A stretch of 64,000 nucleotides of DNA from Adiantum capillus-veneris (lineage: Eukaryota; Streptophyta; Polypodiopsida; Polypodiales; Pteridaceae), in contig CM043942.1 of the NCBI GenBank assembly GCA_014529385.2, positions 54,622,647 to 54,686,646 on the forward strand, in the 5' to 3' direction. The number at the start of each line of letters is the position of its first letter. Within the stretch, counting starts at the first letter, position 1. Positions 21,701-34,096 of the stretch are shown piece by piece. A model generated the notes under the pieces. That model made no database searches, was not told the DNA's origin, and worked only from the letters and a program-made list of their open reading frames with translations. Both the position numbers and the translations under genes were made by a program.

Positions 21701-24104
21701 GTGGGAATGTACAATCTTAAGGGCCATATGGTTCCCTATGTTCCTTTTGGAGATCCAATGGCCCTAGGGCCATAGGATCTCCAAAACAAACATAAGAAAT
21801 CCATGGTCATAGGATCAAAGGGTGCCTTATGTCCCATCTAGAGACCTTGTGGCCCAAGGGCCATAGGGAGGTAAGGTAAAATTTCAAGGGCCATATTGGT
21901 CCCTATGTTCCTTTTTGAGATCTTATGGCCCTAGGGCCATAGGATCACAGGGTGCCTTGTGTCCCATCTAGAGAGCTTATGGCCCAAGTGCCATAGGGTG
22001 ATACTGTACAATCTCAACCGCCATATGGTTCTCTATGTTTCTTATGGGGATACTATAGCCCTATGGTGATAGGATCTCTAGAAGGAACATAAGGAACCTG
22101 CGTCCATAGGATCAAAGAATGCCCTATGTCACATCTATAGACCTTGTGGCCCAAGGGCCATAGGATGGGAATGTACAATCTCAAGGGACATATGGTTCTC
22201 TATGTTCCTTTTGGAGATCCAATGGCCCTAGGCCCATAGGATCTCCAAAACAAACATAAGGAACCTATGGCCAGAGGATCAAAGGGTGCCTTACGTCCCA
22301 TCTAGAGACCTTGTGGCCCAAGGGCCATAGGGGGGAAAGGTACAATCTCAAGGGCTGCATTATGTCGCAGCTAGACACCTTGTGGCCCAAGGGACATAGG
22401 GGGGAAAGGGACAAGCTCAAGGGTCATATTCTTCCCTATGTTTGTTTTTGAGATCTTATGGCCCTAGGGCCATAGGATCACAGGGTGCCTTGTGTCCCAT
22501 CTAGAGAGATTATGGCCCAAGGGCCATAGGATGGCACTGTACAATCTCAAAGGACATAGGGTTCTCTATGTTTCTTATGGGGATCCTATGGAACTAGGAC
22601 CATAAGATCTTCAAAAGGAACATAAGAAACCTAGGGCCATAAGATCAAAGAATGCCATATGTCGCATCTAGAGACCTTGTGGCCCAAGGGCCATAGGGTG
22701 GGAATGTACAATCTCAAGGGCCATATGGTTCCCTACGTTCCTTTTGGAGATCCAATGGCCCTAGGGCCATCGGATCTCCGAAACAAACATAAGGAACCTA
22801 TGGCCATAGGATCAAAGGGTGCCTTATGTCCCATCTAGAGACCTTGTTGCCCAAGGGCCATAGGGGGGAAAGGTAAAATCTCAAGGGCCAGATTTTTCCC
22901 TATGTTGCTTTTCGAGATCTTATGGCCCTAGGGCCATAGGATCAGAGGGTTCCTTGTGTCTCATCTAGAGAGCTTATGGCCCAAGGGCCATAGGGTGACA
23001 CTATACAATCATAAGGTCCATATGGTTCTTTATGTTCCTTATGGGGATCCTATGGCCCTAGGATCTCCAAAAGGAACATAAAGAACCTAGGTCCATAGGA
23101 TCAAAAAATGCCCTATGTCCCATGTACAAACCTTGTGGCCCAATGGCCATAGGGTGAAAATGTACAATCTCAAGGGACATATGGTTCCCTATGTATCTTT
23201 TGGAGATCCAATGGCCCTAGGGCCATACGATCTCCAAAAGGAACATAAGGATTCTAGGTCCATAGGATCAAAGAATGCCGTATGTCCCATGTACAAACCT
23301 TGTGGCCCAAGGGCCATAGGGTGGAAATGTACAATCTCAAGGGACATATGGTTCCCTATGTTCCTTTTGGAGATCCAATGGCCCTAGGGCCATAGGATCT
23401 CCAAAACAAACATAAGGAACCTATGGCCAGAGGATCAAAGGGTGCCTTATGTCCCATCTAGAGACCTTGTGGCCCAAGGGCGATAGGGGGGGAAATGTAC
23501 AATCTCAAGCGCCATATTGTTCCTTATGTTCCTTTTCGAGATGTTTTGGCCCTAGGGCCATAGGATCACATGCTTCCTTGTGTCCCATCTAGAGAGCTTA
23601 TGTCCTAAGGGCCATAGGGTGGCACTGTACAATCTCAAAGGCCATAGGGTTATCTATTTTCCTTATGGGGATCCTATGGCACTAGGGACGTAGGATCTCC
23701 AAAAGGAACGTAAGGAACCTAGGGCCATAGGATCAAAGAATGCCCTATGTCCCATCTAGAGACCTAGTGGCCCAATGGCCATAGGGTGGGAATGTACAAT
23801 CTCAAGGGCCATATGGTTCCCTATGTTCCTTTTGGAGATCCAATGGCCCTAGGGCCATAGGATCTCCAAAACAAACATAAGGAACCTATGGCCAGAGGAT
23901 CAAAGGGTGCCTTATGTCCCATCTAGAGACATTGTGGCCCAAGGGCCATAGGGGGGAAATGTACAATCTCAAGGGCTATATTGTTCCCTATGTTCCTTTT
24001 CGAGATCTTATGGCCCTAGGGCCATAGGATCACAGGGTGCCTTGTCTCCAATATAGAGAGCTTATGGACCAAGGGCCATAGGGTGACATTGTACAATCTC
24101 AAAG
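18775..24104. repeat. Palindrome-centred satellite, left block
   Basis: The array is built from monomers of about 129 bp and about 167 bp. The longer type carries an extra ~38-bp CTCCAAAAGGAACATAAGGA segment. From about 21.4 kb they form a roughly 620-630-bp higher-order unit, marked by CTTATGGGGATC near 21,412, 22,037, 22,574, 23,040 and 23,660. Each monomer contains one or two copies of a perfect 22-bp palindrome (half-site CCTATGGCCCT followed by its own complement) plus recurring words GATCAAAG, CCCATCTAGAGACC and GTACAATCTCAAGG. The part before 19.9 kb is more diverged. No protein-coding signal is present. Confidence 0.92.
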
Positions 24105-24296
24105 TGAAGGAGTACGAGTGGCAGTGCGACGCGAGAGAGAGTGCGAGAAGAAGAGCAGGACGATATGGTGAACTCGTTCTACTGTAATGTGTAGAGCATA
24201 GTGAGTTCTTATTAGGTTTTTACAAAAGAATATGTGTACATACCTGGCGGCCCGCCCACTGACTTGGGCGACCACATTGGGCTTTATACCCTAACA
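24105..24296 (-). repeat. Copia LTR (3' LTR of the minus-strand element)
   Basis: This 192-bp direct repeat differs from the partner LTR at 10 sites (7 transitions, 3 transversions). It contains a short GAGAGAG stretch. Confidence 0.95.
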
Positions 24297-24307
24297 ACCT
24301 CCCACTT
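24297..24307 (-). promoter_or_regulatory. Copia polypurine tract
   Basis: The minus strand reads AAGTGGGAGGT directly before the 3' LTR, the expected site for priming plus-strand DNA. Confidence 0.85.
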
Positions 24308-24385
24308 AAATTCTAATGTGGTACTTTAAGTGTGAGAGAAGCTACTATACAAGCTAATATACAAGAGATGTAGAGAAGTGATGTA

Positions 24386-27300
24386 CTACCCTACACCTAA
24401 CTGCTTGCGAAAATGCGCAAAGCTCTCTGAGGGAAGTCCTTTTGTAAGTAGATCAGCAGGATTTTCTGTGGTGTGAACTTTGACAAGCTGAAGTTGCTTA
24501 TCCTCGAGCATTTCCCTGATGAAATGATACTTCACATCCACATGCTTTGTCTTTGAGTGATAAACTGGATTGCGAGCCAATTGTATAGCACTTTGACTAT
24601 CACAATATAACACAGGCATCTCTTCTTTGATTCCCAAATCTGTTACTAGTCGATTAAGCCAAATTGATTCTTTGCATGCCTCTGATGCTGCAACATATTC
24701 AGCCTCTGTAGTAGACTGAGTAACACAATCTTGTAATCTAGAACGCCATGATACTGCTCCACCAGCCAATGTAAAGACATACCTTGACGTAGACCTTTGG
24801 TTGTCTAAGTCACTTGCATAATCTGAGTCTGTAAAACCCTTTACACTTAGCTCCTGACTCCCATAGCATATACGCATACTCTTTGTAGCTTTCAGGTATC
24901 TCAATATTCCTTTCACTGCCTCCCAATGTTTCTTGCCTGGGTTTGACATGTATCGACTTACTACTCCCACTGCAAATGCAATGTCTGGGCGAGTAGCAAT
25001 CATTGCATACATCAAACTACCCACTGCAGACGCATATGGAATCTTATCCATTTCAGCCTGTTCTTCCTCAGACACAGGACAATCTTGTTTGCTAAGTTTC
25101 ACATATGGTGGCAATGGAACACTCAGTGCCTTTCCCTTCTCCATATTGAAACGTTGCAAAACCTTGTCAATATAATCTGTTTGAGATAACCAAATCAACT
25201 TCTTTGATCTGTCTCTCTCAATGCGCATACCAAGTATATGACTTGCCTCACCCATGTCTTTCATGTCAAACGATTTTGCCATCTTTGACTTCAAAGCTGA
25301 AATTTCTTCCAAGTGCTTGCCAGCAATCAACATGTCATCCACATACAAAATAAGGATCAACCAACTACCATCCTTAGCCTTCTATGTATATAGACAGTGA
25401 TCGAACTCACTACGTTTGTAGCCTTGAGAAAGCATAAACTTGTGGAATTTATGGTACCATGCCCTCGGTGATTGTTTCAAGCCATAAGGTCTCTTTAAAA
25501 AGTAGCATACCCAATCTTCCTTACCTTTCTCAACAAACCCTTCTGAATCTTGCATGTAAATTTACACATCTAAATCACCATGCAAGAACGCTGTCTTGAC
25601 ATCCATTTGGTGCAACACCAAATCTAATATGGCAACCAATGCAAGAAAGCATCTCAATGTAGTCATCTTGACTACCGGAGAGAAGACTTCATCAAAGTCA
25701 ATGCCTTGTTCTTGCTTAAAGCCCTTGGCAACAAGCCTTGCTTTGTACTTTGGCTGACTATCATGAGCGGTGATCTTATACCTGTAAACCCATTTACAAG
25801 GTAGAGCCTTTTTGCCCTGTGGTAATTTAACTAGCTTCCATGTCTGGTTTTTATGCAGAGCTGTCATCTCTGACTGCATGGCCAATTGCCAATTCCCGGA
25901 GTCCTTCATTTGCACTGCTTCCTTGTAACATGAAGGCTCATTGCAATCAGTCAACATGACATAGTTCATAGATGGAACAAACCTATCAGGAGGTCGCGTG
26001 ACACGTCTAGATCTACGCACAATAGGTGGCTCAGGCTCAGCCACAACCTGTGGTTCCACTCTATCCTGTCCTTGCTCCTCTTGAGCCCTGACATTTTGTC
26101 TTGCACGTGCAGGTCCATCTTCTCGGAAGACAAATCTTCTAATCTCCTCAACCCTCTCTGGTGTACAATGATATTTGGATTCATTAAAGTGAACATCATT
26201 GCTGCGGACAACCTTTCTGGATTCGGGATCCCAAAGTCTGTACCCCATCTCACCAGAATTACCATAGCCTAGAAAGATGCACTTTCTACTCTTTGGCTCA
26301 AGTTTGTTCCTAAATTCCTTTGGAACGTGAGTATATGCCTCACAGCCAAAGACTCTGAGATTCTTGTATGAGGGCATTTTGCCTGACCATACCATCTCTG
26401 GCACTGAATCCTTCTGCAAAACCTTGCTAGGAGATCTATTTACAAGATGAACAACTGTTGATACAGCTTCAGCCCAAAACCCATTTGGCAGTTGTGCATT
26501 AGACAACATACTTCTGAACTTCTCTTGTATGGTCCTATTCATCCTCTCAGCAACACCATTTTGAGGAGGATTGTAAGGAGCAGTAAGTTCACGTTTTATA
26601 CCTTTTGACTCACAAAAGTCCTGAAAGGCCTTTGAAACATACTCTCCACCATTGTCAGTGCGTAAGCATTTAAGCTTCTTGCCACTCTGATTCTCCACAA
26701 GTGTCACAAACGTTTTGAAAACACTAAACGCTTCATCCTTGTGCTTGAGAAATTAAACCCATACTTTCCTCGAGTAATCATCTATAAATGTCATAAAGTA
26801 AGAAGCTCCCCCTAGAGATAGGTTAGGCATAGGTCCACACAAATCACTATGAACAAGTGCCAACTGTGTATCTCTTCTACTGCTTCTATGCTTATGTGGC
26901 TGCTGTGTTTGCTTACCATACAGACAATGTTCACAGAATTCAAAATCATTAAATGAAAATCTAGGCAAATAACCAGAATGAGACAAGATTTCCATTCCCT
27001 TCTTGGACATATGTCCTAACCGGCTATGCCACAAAGAAACGTTCGGCTGCTCGGTTACATTGATTTCATTTTTAGAGACATTTGATACATAAATCATGTA
27101 AAGTCCTTTAGACTTTACTCCATGTGCTACTGTCATAGAACCCTTGGATATCTTCCACATGTTCTGTCCAAAAGTGGTGACGTAGCCAGCATCATCAAGT
27201 AAACCTGTGCTGATCAAGCTCTTTGTAGTTGCGGGAACATGTATCACATTCTTCAGCATGGAGGAAGAGCCATTCTGAAACTTCAATTGAACATCTCCAA

Positions 27301-28367
27301 CACCTAAGATCTCACGTGTGTGCCCATTGCCTAGCCGAACATGATCTTTAGTGGTCACATAAGAGGTAAACCACTCCTTGTTTGGAGACACATGAAGTGA
27401 TGCCCCTGAGTCTATAATCCATTCACTCAGTGCATTTCCATCAGATGCTGTAAGAAGAGCTGAGTCCATTGCATTCTTCAAGAAGTAGATGTCTCCTGAC
27501 ACTAGACTGTCATCCTTTGCAACAGTGTTTGTCACATTTATTTCTTGAATCTTCACTGAGGACTTGTTCTTCTCACCATGGTCTTCAGCTTTCTCTTTGC
27601 CTTTTTCTGCTTTCCATTCTCTGCAGTCTCTTTTCATGTGACCCTTCTTGCCACAATGGTAGCATTCTATGTCACTCTTGCCTTTAGCACTGCGGGACTT
27701 GCTACGAGACCGATTCCTCTTTCCACCTTTGTACTTTTCTTTGGTCCTTCCCCTGACAACTAAGGCTGTTCCTTTGCCTTTGCCCATTGTCTTTCTATTG
27801 GTTTCTTCAGTAAGTAGACTTCCTTCTACACCTGCTATGTTCAAACCATCTGGAGGTGCAGAATTACTCAAAGCTGTGCGAAAAGTGTCCCAACTTTCCG
27901 GCAATGTGATCAACAGGAACATAGCTCTAACAGGTTCATCAAACTTGACACCTTGAGCTGACAACTGACTATAGATTGTGTTGAATTCATTCAGATGATT
28001 GGACATAGGTGTCCCTTCTTTCATCTTCAAGTCAACAAGCTTCTTAAGCCAGTATACCTTTGAAGCTGCACTCTGCTTCTCATAAAGATCACTCAGCTTT
28101 AACCATGCTTGATAAGCCGACATCTCGTCTGCTACATTGAAGTAAACGCTTTCTGCCAAAGTCAGCATAATGGTAGAAAGTGCCAATTCATCCATTTCAC
28201 TCCATTCATCTTCGTCCATATCTTCTGGTTTTATCCCCTTGAGATTTATAGGTTTTATCTGCTTCTTTTGTACCAACACGTGCCAAATCTGCTTCTTCCA
28301 CAATGGGAAATTGGTTCCATCCAGCTTCTTGATATTGTAAAGAGCAGTGTCCTGTGATCCCAGCCAT
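24386..28367 (-). pseudogene. Copia gag-pol polyprotein with nonsense codons
   Basis: A single frame covers about 1,320 codons. In order: Gag (28,3xx-27,7xx); CCHC knuckle CYHCGKKGHMKRDC (near 27,640); aspartic protease WIIDSGASLHVSP (near 27,410); integrase zinc region HSRLGHMSKKGM and catalytic core with HSDLCGPM, FIDDYSRKVWV and YNPPQNGVAERMNRT; reverse transcriptase with YKARLVAKGFKQEQG, QMDVKTAFLHGDLDV and YVDDMLIAG; RNase H with TEAEYVAASEACKE, YCDSQSAIQLARN and KHVDVKYHFIRE. It ends at 24,386 after FRKQLGVG. In-frame stops are a TAA at about 26,753 (just after KVWV), a TAA at 25,562 and a TAG near 25,384. The natural ATG is probably 28,365-28,367, with one extra G shortly after it putting the rest out of frame. 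The protein would have made particles and copied and integrated the element. Confidence 0.93.
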
Positions 28368-29435
28368 AGCTACGCTTCACAGTAGTTTACTTTTCTGGGA
28401 AAAATTCGGCAGAGTTTCCCCTGTAAACTGACCACTGAACCAATATCAACCTGTCAAATGAACCAAGAAAGCTTCAGATTCTGCAGAAATTTTGGCAGAG
28501 TATCCTTTGTAAAATGGCTCTGGTGTACTAAAAATAGCTCAAAAAACACTGTCTCTCTGACACTGTAAGCTGTGGTTACCTGTCCTGCACCTGTACTGTC
28601 TCTGACTATCGTGTCACTGTCCTGTAAACATAGACTGCGACAATGCCTCAATGGCAATAAAGCAAATATGCAATCCCAACTGTCTAACTCACAGTCAATA
28701 CATCCTAGCTGCCTATCTAAGGATGCTCGAGGGATCGCTCCAAGACCTATATCACCAAAAGGATCTCAACATTCGAGAATCCCCCAGCTCAATAAAACCT
28801 CACTCGACCCTCAACAAAGGCTGTAGTAAATCTGACAGTACATAGACTTCCCACAAAGTCATGCATCCACAAATTTCCCACTGTATGCTGTAACTGCTGC
28901 GGCGGTTGTTTGCTGCGTGATTCACAGCCAGCAAACACTCAACAGACATACATCATCTCTGACAATACATCCCATGTGGAAGTACCTACAATGTCAGGAT
29001 GAAATCTAGAATATCAAGCAGCAAACACAAGCTACCTGATGAACTAGTGGATGTTGCCTACAGTCTGTGTGTAGATGCGCCCGTGTCGTATGTGACACGC
29101 CTCCAAGAACTGTGAGTCGTCCTTCGATGTGTAGACAACCACAAATCAGCACTCTGGGAGTGTTGATATCCTCAGTACCTACAGTCGTAGGCTGAAAATC
29201 CCAAATTTGCAGAGTCGGATCTGCACCCGTTGAGACCACGTAGTCGAAAATGGCCTGCGCAGACCTTTGTCGAAGCCAAACGGTGGACTAGATGACCTCA
29301 GAATGAAATTCTGACAACACCGAGCCCTTTGGGCTCGCCCACAAGATTTGGGGCCATGTCTTCGCCTGTCGAATTTCACTCCAATCTGAGTTGGTGACTC
29401 TAGCCTCCTGCAGTGCTGCCCCGAGCCTCGATCTG
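28368..29435 (-). other. Copia 5' leader, non-coding
   Basis: About 1.07 kb lies between the primer site and the gag ATG, long for a Copia element. It has no supported coding sequence. CTGTCTCTGAC-type words recur near 28,550-28,625. Confidence 0.75.
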
Positions 29436-29448
29436 TGCTCTGATACCA
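29436..29448 (-). promoter_or_regulatory. Copia primer-binding site (initiator Met tRNA)
   Basis: The minus strand reads TGGTATCAGAGCA two bases inside the 5' LTR, the standard complement of the plant initiator-methionine tRNA 3' end. Confidence 0.9.
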
Positions 29449-29450
29449 GT

Positions 29451-29642
29451 TGAAGGAGTATGAGCGGAAGTGCGACGCGAGAGAGAGTGCGAGAAGAAGA
29501 GCACGACGATATGGTGAACTCGCTCTACTGTAATGTGTAGAGCATAGTGAGTTCTTATTAGGTTTTTACAAAAGAATATGTGTACATACTTGGCAGCCCG
29601 CCCACTTACCTGGGCGACCACATTGGGCTTTATACCCCAACA
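29451..29642 (-). repeat. Copia LTR (5' LTR of the minus-strand element)
   Basis: Same 192-bp length as the partner at 24,105-24,296, with TG..CA ends. It would hold the promoter for the minus-strand transcript. Confidence 0.95.
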
Positions 29643-29647
29643 CAAAT

Positions 29648-31145
29648 GCCATAGGGTTCTCTATGTTCCTTGTGGGGATCCTCTGGCCCTAGGGCTATAG
29701 GATCTCCAAAAGGAAATAAGGAACCTAGGGCCATAGGATCAAAGAATTCCCTATTTCCCATCTAGAGACCTTGTGGCCCAAGGGCCATAGGGTGGGAATG
29801 TACAATCTCAAGGGCCATATGTTTCCCTATGTTCCTTTTGGAAATCCAATGGCTCTACTGCCATAGGATCACAGGGTGCCCTATGTCCCATCTAGAGATC
29901 TTATGGGCTAAGGGCCATAGGGGGGAAATGTACAATCTCAAGGGCTCTATTGTTCCCTATGTTCCTTTTCGAGATCTTATGGCCCTAGGGCCATAGGATC
30001 ACAAGGTGCCTTGTGTCCGATATAGAGAGCTTATGGCCCAAGGGCCATAGGGTGGCCTTGTACAATCTCAAAGGCCATAGGGTTCTCTATGTTCCTTATC
30101 GGATCCTATGGCCCTAGGGCCATAGGATCTCCAAAAGGAACATAGGAAACTAGGGCCATAGGATCAAAGAATGCCCTATTTCCCATCTAGAGACCTTGTG
30201 GACCAAGCGCCGTAGGGTGGGAATGTACAATCTCAAGGGCCATATGTTTCCCTACGTTCCTTTTGGAAATCCAATGGCTCTATTGCCATAGGATCATAGG
30301 GTGCCCTATGTCCCATCTAGAGATCTTATGGGCTAAGGGCCATAGGGTGGCAATGTACAATCTCAAAGGCCATAGGGTTCCCTGTGTTCCTTATGGGAAT
30401 CCTATGGAACTAGGGCCATAGGATCTCCAAAAGGAACATAAGGAGCGTAGGGCCATAGGATCAAAGTGTGCCTTATGTCCCATCTGGTGACCTTGTGGCC
30501 CAAGGGCCATAGGGTGGGAAGGTACAATCTCAAGGGACATATTGTTCCTTATGTTCCTTTTTGAGATCCTATGGCACTAGATCCATAGGATCTCCAAAAG
30601 GAACATAAGGAACCTAGAGCCATAGGATCAAAGGATGCTTTATGTCCCATCTTGAGACCTTGTGGCCCACGACCATAGGTTAGGAATAAACAATATCAAG
30701 GGCCATAGGTTTCTTTATGTTCCTTCTGAAGATCCTATGGCCCTAGTGCCATAGGATCACAGGGTGCCCTATGTCCCATCTAGAGATCTATAGGGCCATA
30801 GAGTTCCCTATGTTCCGTTTGGAGATCCTATGGCCCTAGGGCCGTAAGGGCTGCCATGTTTCCCGTTAATGTGCACCATGGGATTCCCTATGTTTGTTAT
30901 GGCCACCCTTGGGCCCTAGGATGCCCTCAAGTATGATGTGAGACCCTATAGACTTAGGGTCACAGGGTGCCCTATGTTCCTTTTGAAGACCCTATGGCCC
31001 AAGATCCATAGGGTGCCAATGTACAATCTCAAGGTCCATAGGGTTCCATAAGCTCCTTTTGGAGATCCTATGGCCCTAGGATCACAAGGTGTCATATGTC
31101 CCATCTAGAGACCTTGTGGCCTAAGGGCCATAGGGTGGCAATGTA
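29648..31145. repeat. Palindrome-centred satellite, right block
   Basis: It resumes the array interrupted by the Copia element, with the same monomers and words (GATCAAAG, CCCATCTAGAGACC, GTACAATCTCAAGG). The dyad half-site CCTATGGCCCT plus complement occurs repeatedly. The array ends near 31,145 with GGCAATGTACAATG and passes into sequence leading to the exon at 31,366. Confidence 0.92.
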
Positions 31146-31365
31146 CAATGTTCAGAGATCAATCATGGCTAGATAATGTGAGGTAGTTTTCTATTTGACC
31201 AGTAGCATTCAATATAGAGACTCTACTTGGCCACATAGGCCAGCCATGTAGCACTAGAGCCATTTATAACAAAGTAATGTTATGCTGTTAAGTTTACATA
31301 AACTTGGCTCAATCATATTCAAATCGAACATAAATACAAATAATGTTATATTGTTATGTTTTCAG

Positions 31366-34096
31366 AGATATGGCTCAATCCTCTTCAAAGAAAAGAATTC
31401 CAAAGTCAGTTGATGCAACAGGCTCCACTCCAAGCCCATGGTATCTAGATTTTCACTTACCAAGTGGTAAATCTGATGAGAGAGTCCACTTGTTCTTTAG
31501 AGATAAAGAACAATCTCCCTTCAAAGATTGTGGAATTGTCAAGGAGATAAATAAAGAATTCTCAGATCTTGACATGTCCCCATGTCTTGGTGTGAAAGTA
31601 CAAAACAGTGATTGTTACTTGCTAGAGCCCATGGCCTTTGCTTGGGAGTTGCTGAAAGATAGTAGTGATGGAGAGACAATGATAAAGGCAGGGTGGATAG
31701 AAATCAGGGAAGATACTCCCAGCGAGAATCTCATGGACATGTTTACTGAAGGCTTCAAGAAAGTTATTCAATATTTAGCCAGCTTGAAGGCACAGAATAG
31801 TAAGAAGCGAAAAAATGAAGGTACAAGTCAAGTTAATCAGAAGAAGACTTTAAAGGAGAGTGAGATGCCCTCAGTCAGAAATAGCACCGAAAATGTGGAG
31901 CAAGAAAGTCTTTCACTTGTACCTCTAGAGGCTCCACGTAGGGATGAAGCTAGCTTAACTGAACCTCCTTTAATAACTCCTTCAATAGCAGTAATTGCAG
32001 ATTGAGCCTCAGTGAAGGTGCTGGCCTCAATTGTTCAGCCGGAAGAAAAAGATCTTGATAAGGATGTTAAGAAGAATTTCAAGAGTGGGCTAGATGGGTA
32101 CATTGGAATAGAGCACTACTTCAAGTTTGGGGTGCAGTTTACACAACTCATCTCTGTTGACCAATGCAATCTTGCACCTGATCACTTCAAATGTAGGCCA
32201 TTGTCAGGTGTGTATGTAAAGTTCCTTTTGAGACAATTTGCAAAGAATTCTAGACCAGTCTCCAATGCAGCTAACCTTATGCCATATGATCCCATAAAAA
32301 AGGAGCCTCTAAAGGCTAATGAAGTACATGCAGACAAGCTGGCAACATAACACTACTGGATTCTTTCTGGTCAACACTCCATAATAGCAGCTAGAGCATT
32401 TGTGTGCAACAAGAGCACAAAGTATGCTTCAAGGAGAGAGTTCTACAAATACAGAACTGCAAGGATTGTTGTAGATGCCCCTAAAGAGATTGCAGTGCGA
32501 ATCTCCAAAATGGAGAACATAGAGACACAGACAACAATGAAAACCCAACCTTATGTGGAGGTCTTGAAGCATGGGCGTGGACAGTGGCTAGCATATTCTT
32601 GTCCAAAAAAACCAAAGGCAGGTGTTCCCCATGGTCATGAGAGTCGAAAAGATTGGGATGTAAGTTCTATTTCTTGTTTCTAATTTTCTTAATCTGCAGT
32701 TGTAGATAAAACCTTATTACTTTTTGTTTCTTATAGGCCTTTGTGATTGTGGAAAATATCACATTTAACCATAGCTCATTTGCGAATAGAGAAGCCCACA
32801 TGGTCATGTATCCAGAAGACATCTATGAGGAGTGTATAAAAATCCTAGAGAACCATCAAGCCTCATTTGCACGTGGACGCCAACCAAGTATAACTACTCT
32901 TAGATGCTTACGAGGCTTAGAAGATAACGATGTTAAGCTATTACAATAGGAGCTCAAAGAAGAAAAGATTTTCTTGGTGAAGCAACCACATCAACCGGAA
33001 TGATCGACCTCTTTGCACGTGCAACAAACATAAAACAAACGAAGGTGTTTTTGGCTGAGATGTGCAAGTTATTCAAAGAGCTTGATCTAGTAGAAGCCAT
33101 TACTTCATGGGAGGAATGTAGATCTCATTATAACATTACAGATGAGATCTAAAAATCTCTCTTATCAGTTGCACCCAATGGCTACATCTTAGGCTTCAAA
33201 AAACAAAGGAGACCCTAGCAATTCCAGAAGTTACCAAGGGATATGTGCAATGGATCATTGCACAAAAGAATGGTTCATCTAGATTACAATTCAGCTTTCC
33301 ATGGACCATAAAGTGCATGGGGAAGAATCTAGAAGGCATTGAGTTTCTCCAAGGTGAGAATAATTCTACAGTGCGTGTTGGTGTATGTATCATAGACACA
33401 ACACACAAGGGCACTATATCTAGTGGTTGGAGTGCTACTCAATTTGGAAAGGTTATTGATGGAGTTTGTAGGATAGCACATCAACCATCAGAATTTGTTA
33501 TTGTTGGTCTAGGCAAGTACCAACATGCTACTTCTCTTGAGAAGGCAATCTCTGAAAAAGAAAAATAGTATGAGTTGTATGCTTTGCCTCTTGGCTCTTT
33601 AATAGCATCAGCGACCGTCCAACCCACTGCTCTTCGTGAAGTAATTTTTGGACTTTGGGCTTTCTTTAGTCAAGAAGAGAAATTCACCAATCACTCTAGT
33701 CTCAAGGAGTCTCTCTGTCAACCAATGTCTACTCTAGGCATTGACGACAATGAAGAGTTTGATGCTATGACTACCGCCAAAGCTTTTTTTGTTCGGCGCG
33801 CCATCAAGTGTATTTGTCTCAAAGAGGATGATAAGGTAGTGGGCATATTTTCACTTGGTTACGGGACCAAAGAGGCACTTCTACAACAACGAAAGGTGAT
33901 CTCAGTTACTTGTACCAATGAGCAAATGACTGAGCTAGAAGCTCTTTGCCATTCTACAATAGATGAAGATGATGAGCTTAAAAGGTGGGAAGGTTTGGTC
34001 TCTACTCCACAAAATGATAATGGCAAGGACTCAGAGAATGAAGAAATCGATGAGCCATTAGATGTTGAGGGTGATGCCATTCTAGAGCTTCTATAG
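31366..34096 (+). pseudogene. Decayed gene with a ParB-like GQHS motif; family not recognised
   Basis: Coding sequence starts at ATG 31,370 (MAQSSSKKRIPKS), just after an acceptor-like TTTTCAG. It runs in one frame to 32,659 with stops at about 32,003 (TGA) and 32,348 (TAA), crosses a 77-bp intron, and continues through a frameshift near 32,947 and further stops near 33,151 and 33,566 to 34,096. Visible pieces are an acidic-basic N-terminal domain (FHLPSGKSDERVHLFFRDK), HYWILSGQHSIIAARA (which resembles the GQHR/GQHS signature of ParB/sulfiredoxin-fold proteins), a conserved-looking block EVTKGYVQWIIAQKNGSSRL with FVIVGLGKYQHATS, and an acidic tail with NEEIDEPLDVEGDA. I do not recognise the whole protein. 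It is likely the 5' part of the same transcript as the exons at 36,265 and 37,951. It could be a decayed host gene, a captured gene or a large transposon's cargo. Confidence 0.5.
32660..32736 (+). other. Intron, 77 bp
   Basis: GTAAGT at 32,660 and TTCTTATAG ending at 32,736 interrupt the frame between ..RKDWD and AFVIVENITFNHSS. Removing the interval joins two open stretches in frame, which supports a real spliced gene ancestry rather than a processed copy. Confidence 0.7.

Larger units (their letters stand above)
24105..29642 (-). mobile_element. Complete but inactivated Ty1/Copia retrotransposon
   Basis: It has 192-bp LTRs (24,105-24,296 and 29,451-29,642), both beginning TG and ending CA on the plus strand and differing at 10 positions. 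On the minus strand the order is LTR, primer-binding site, a leader of about 1.1 kb, one gag-pol frame, polypurine tract, LTR. Flanking 5-mers are CAAAG (24,100-24,104) and CAAAT (29,643-29,647), a target-site duplication with one mismatch. The flanks are continuous satellite, so the element entered an existing array. Domain order protease-integrase-RT-RNase H identifies Copia. Three nonsense codons and a frameshift near the start make it non-functional. Confidence 0.95.

Noticed and set aside
19919-23387. Small frames in the palindromic satellite, both strands (MALGPYDLQKEH-like peptides)
   Set aside because: Satellite by-products; the same words appear in several frames and on both strands because of the dyad.
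29436-29448. Possible tRNA gene fragment (TGGTATCAGAGCA) here and at 42,080-42,092
   Set aside because: Only the 3'-end complement is present, placed just inside LTRs; these are primer-binding sites.
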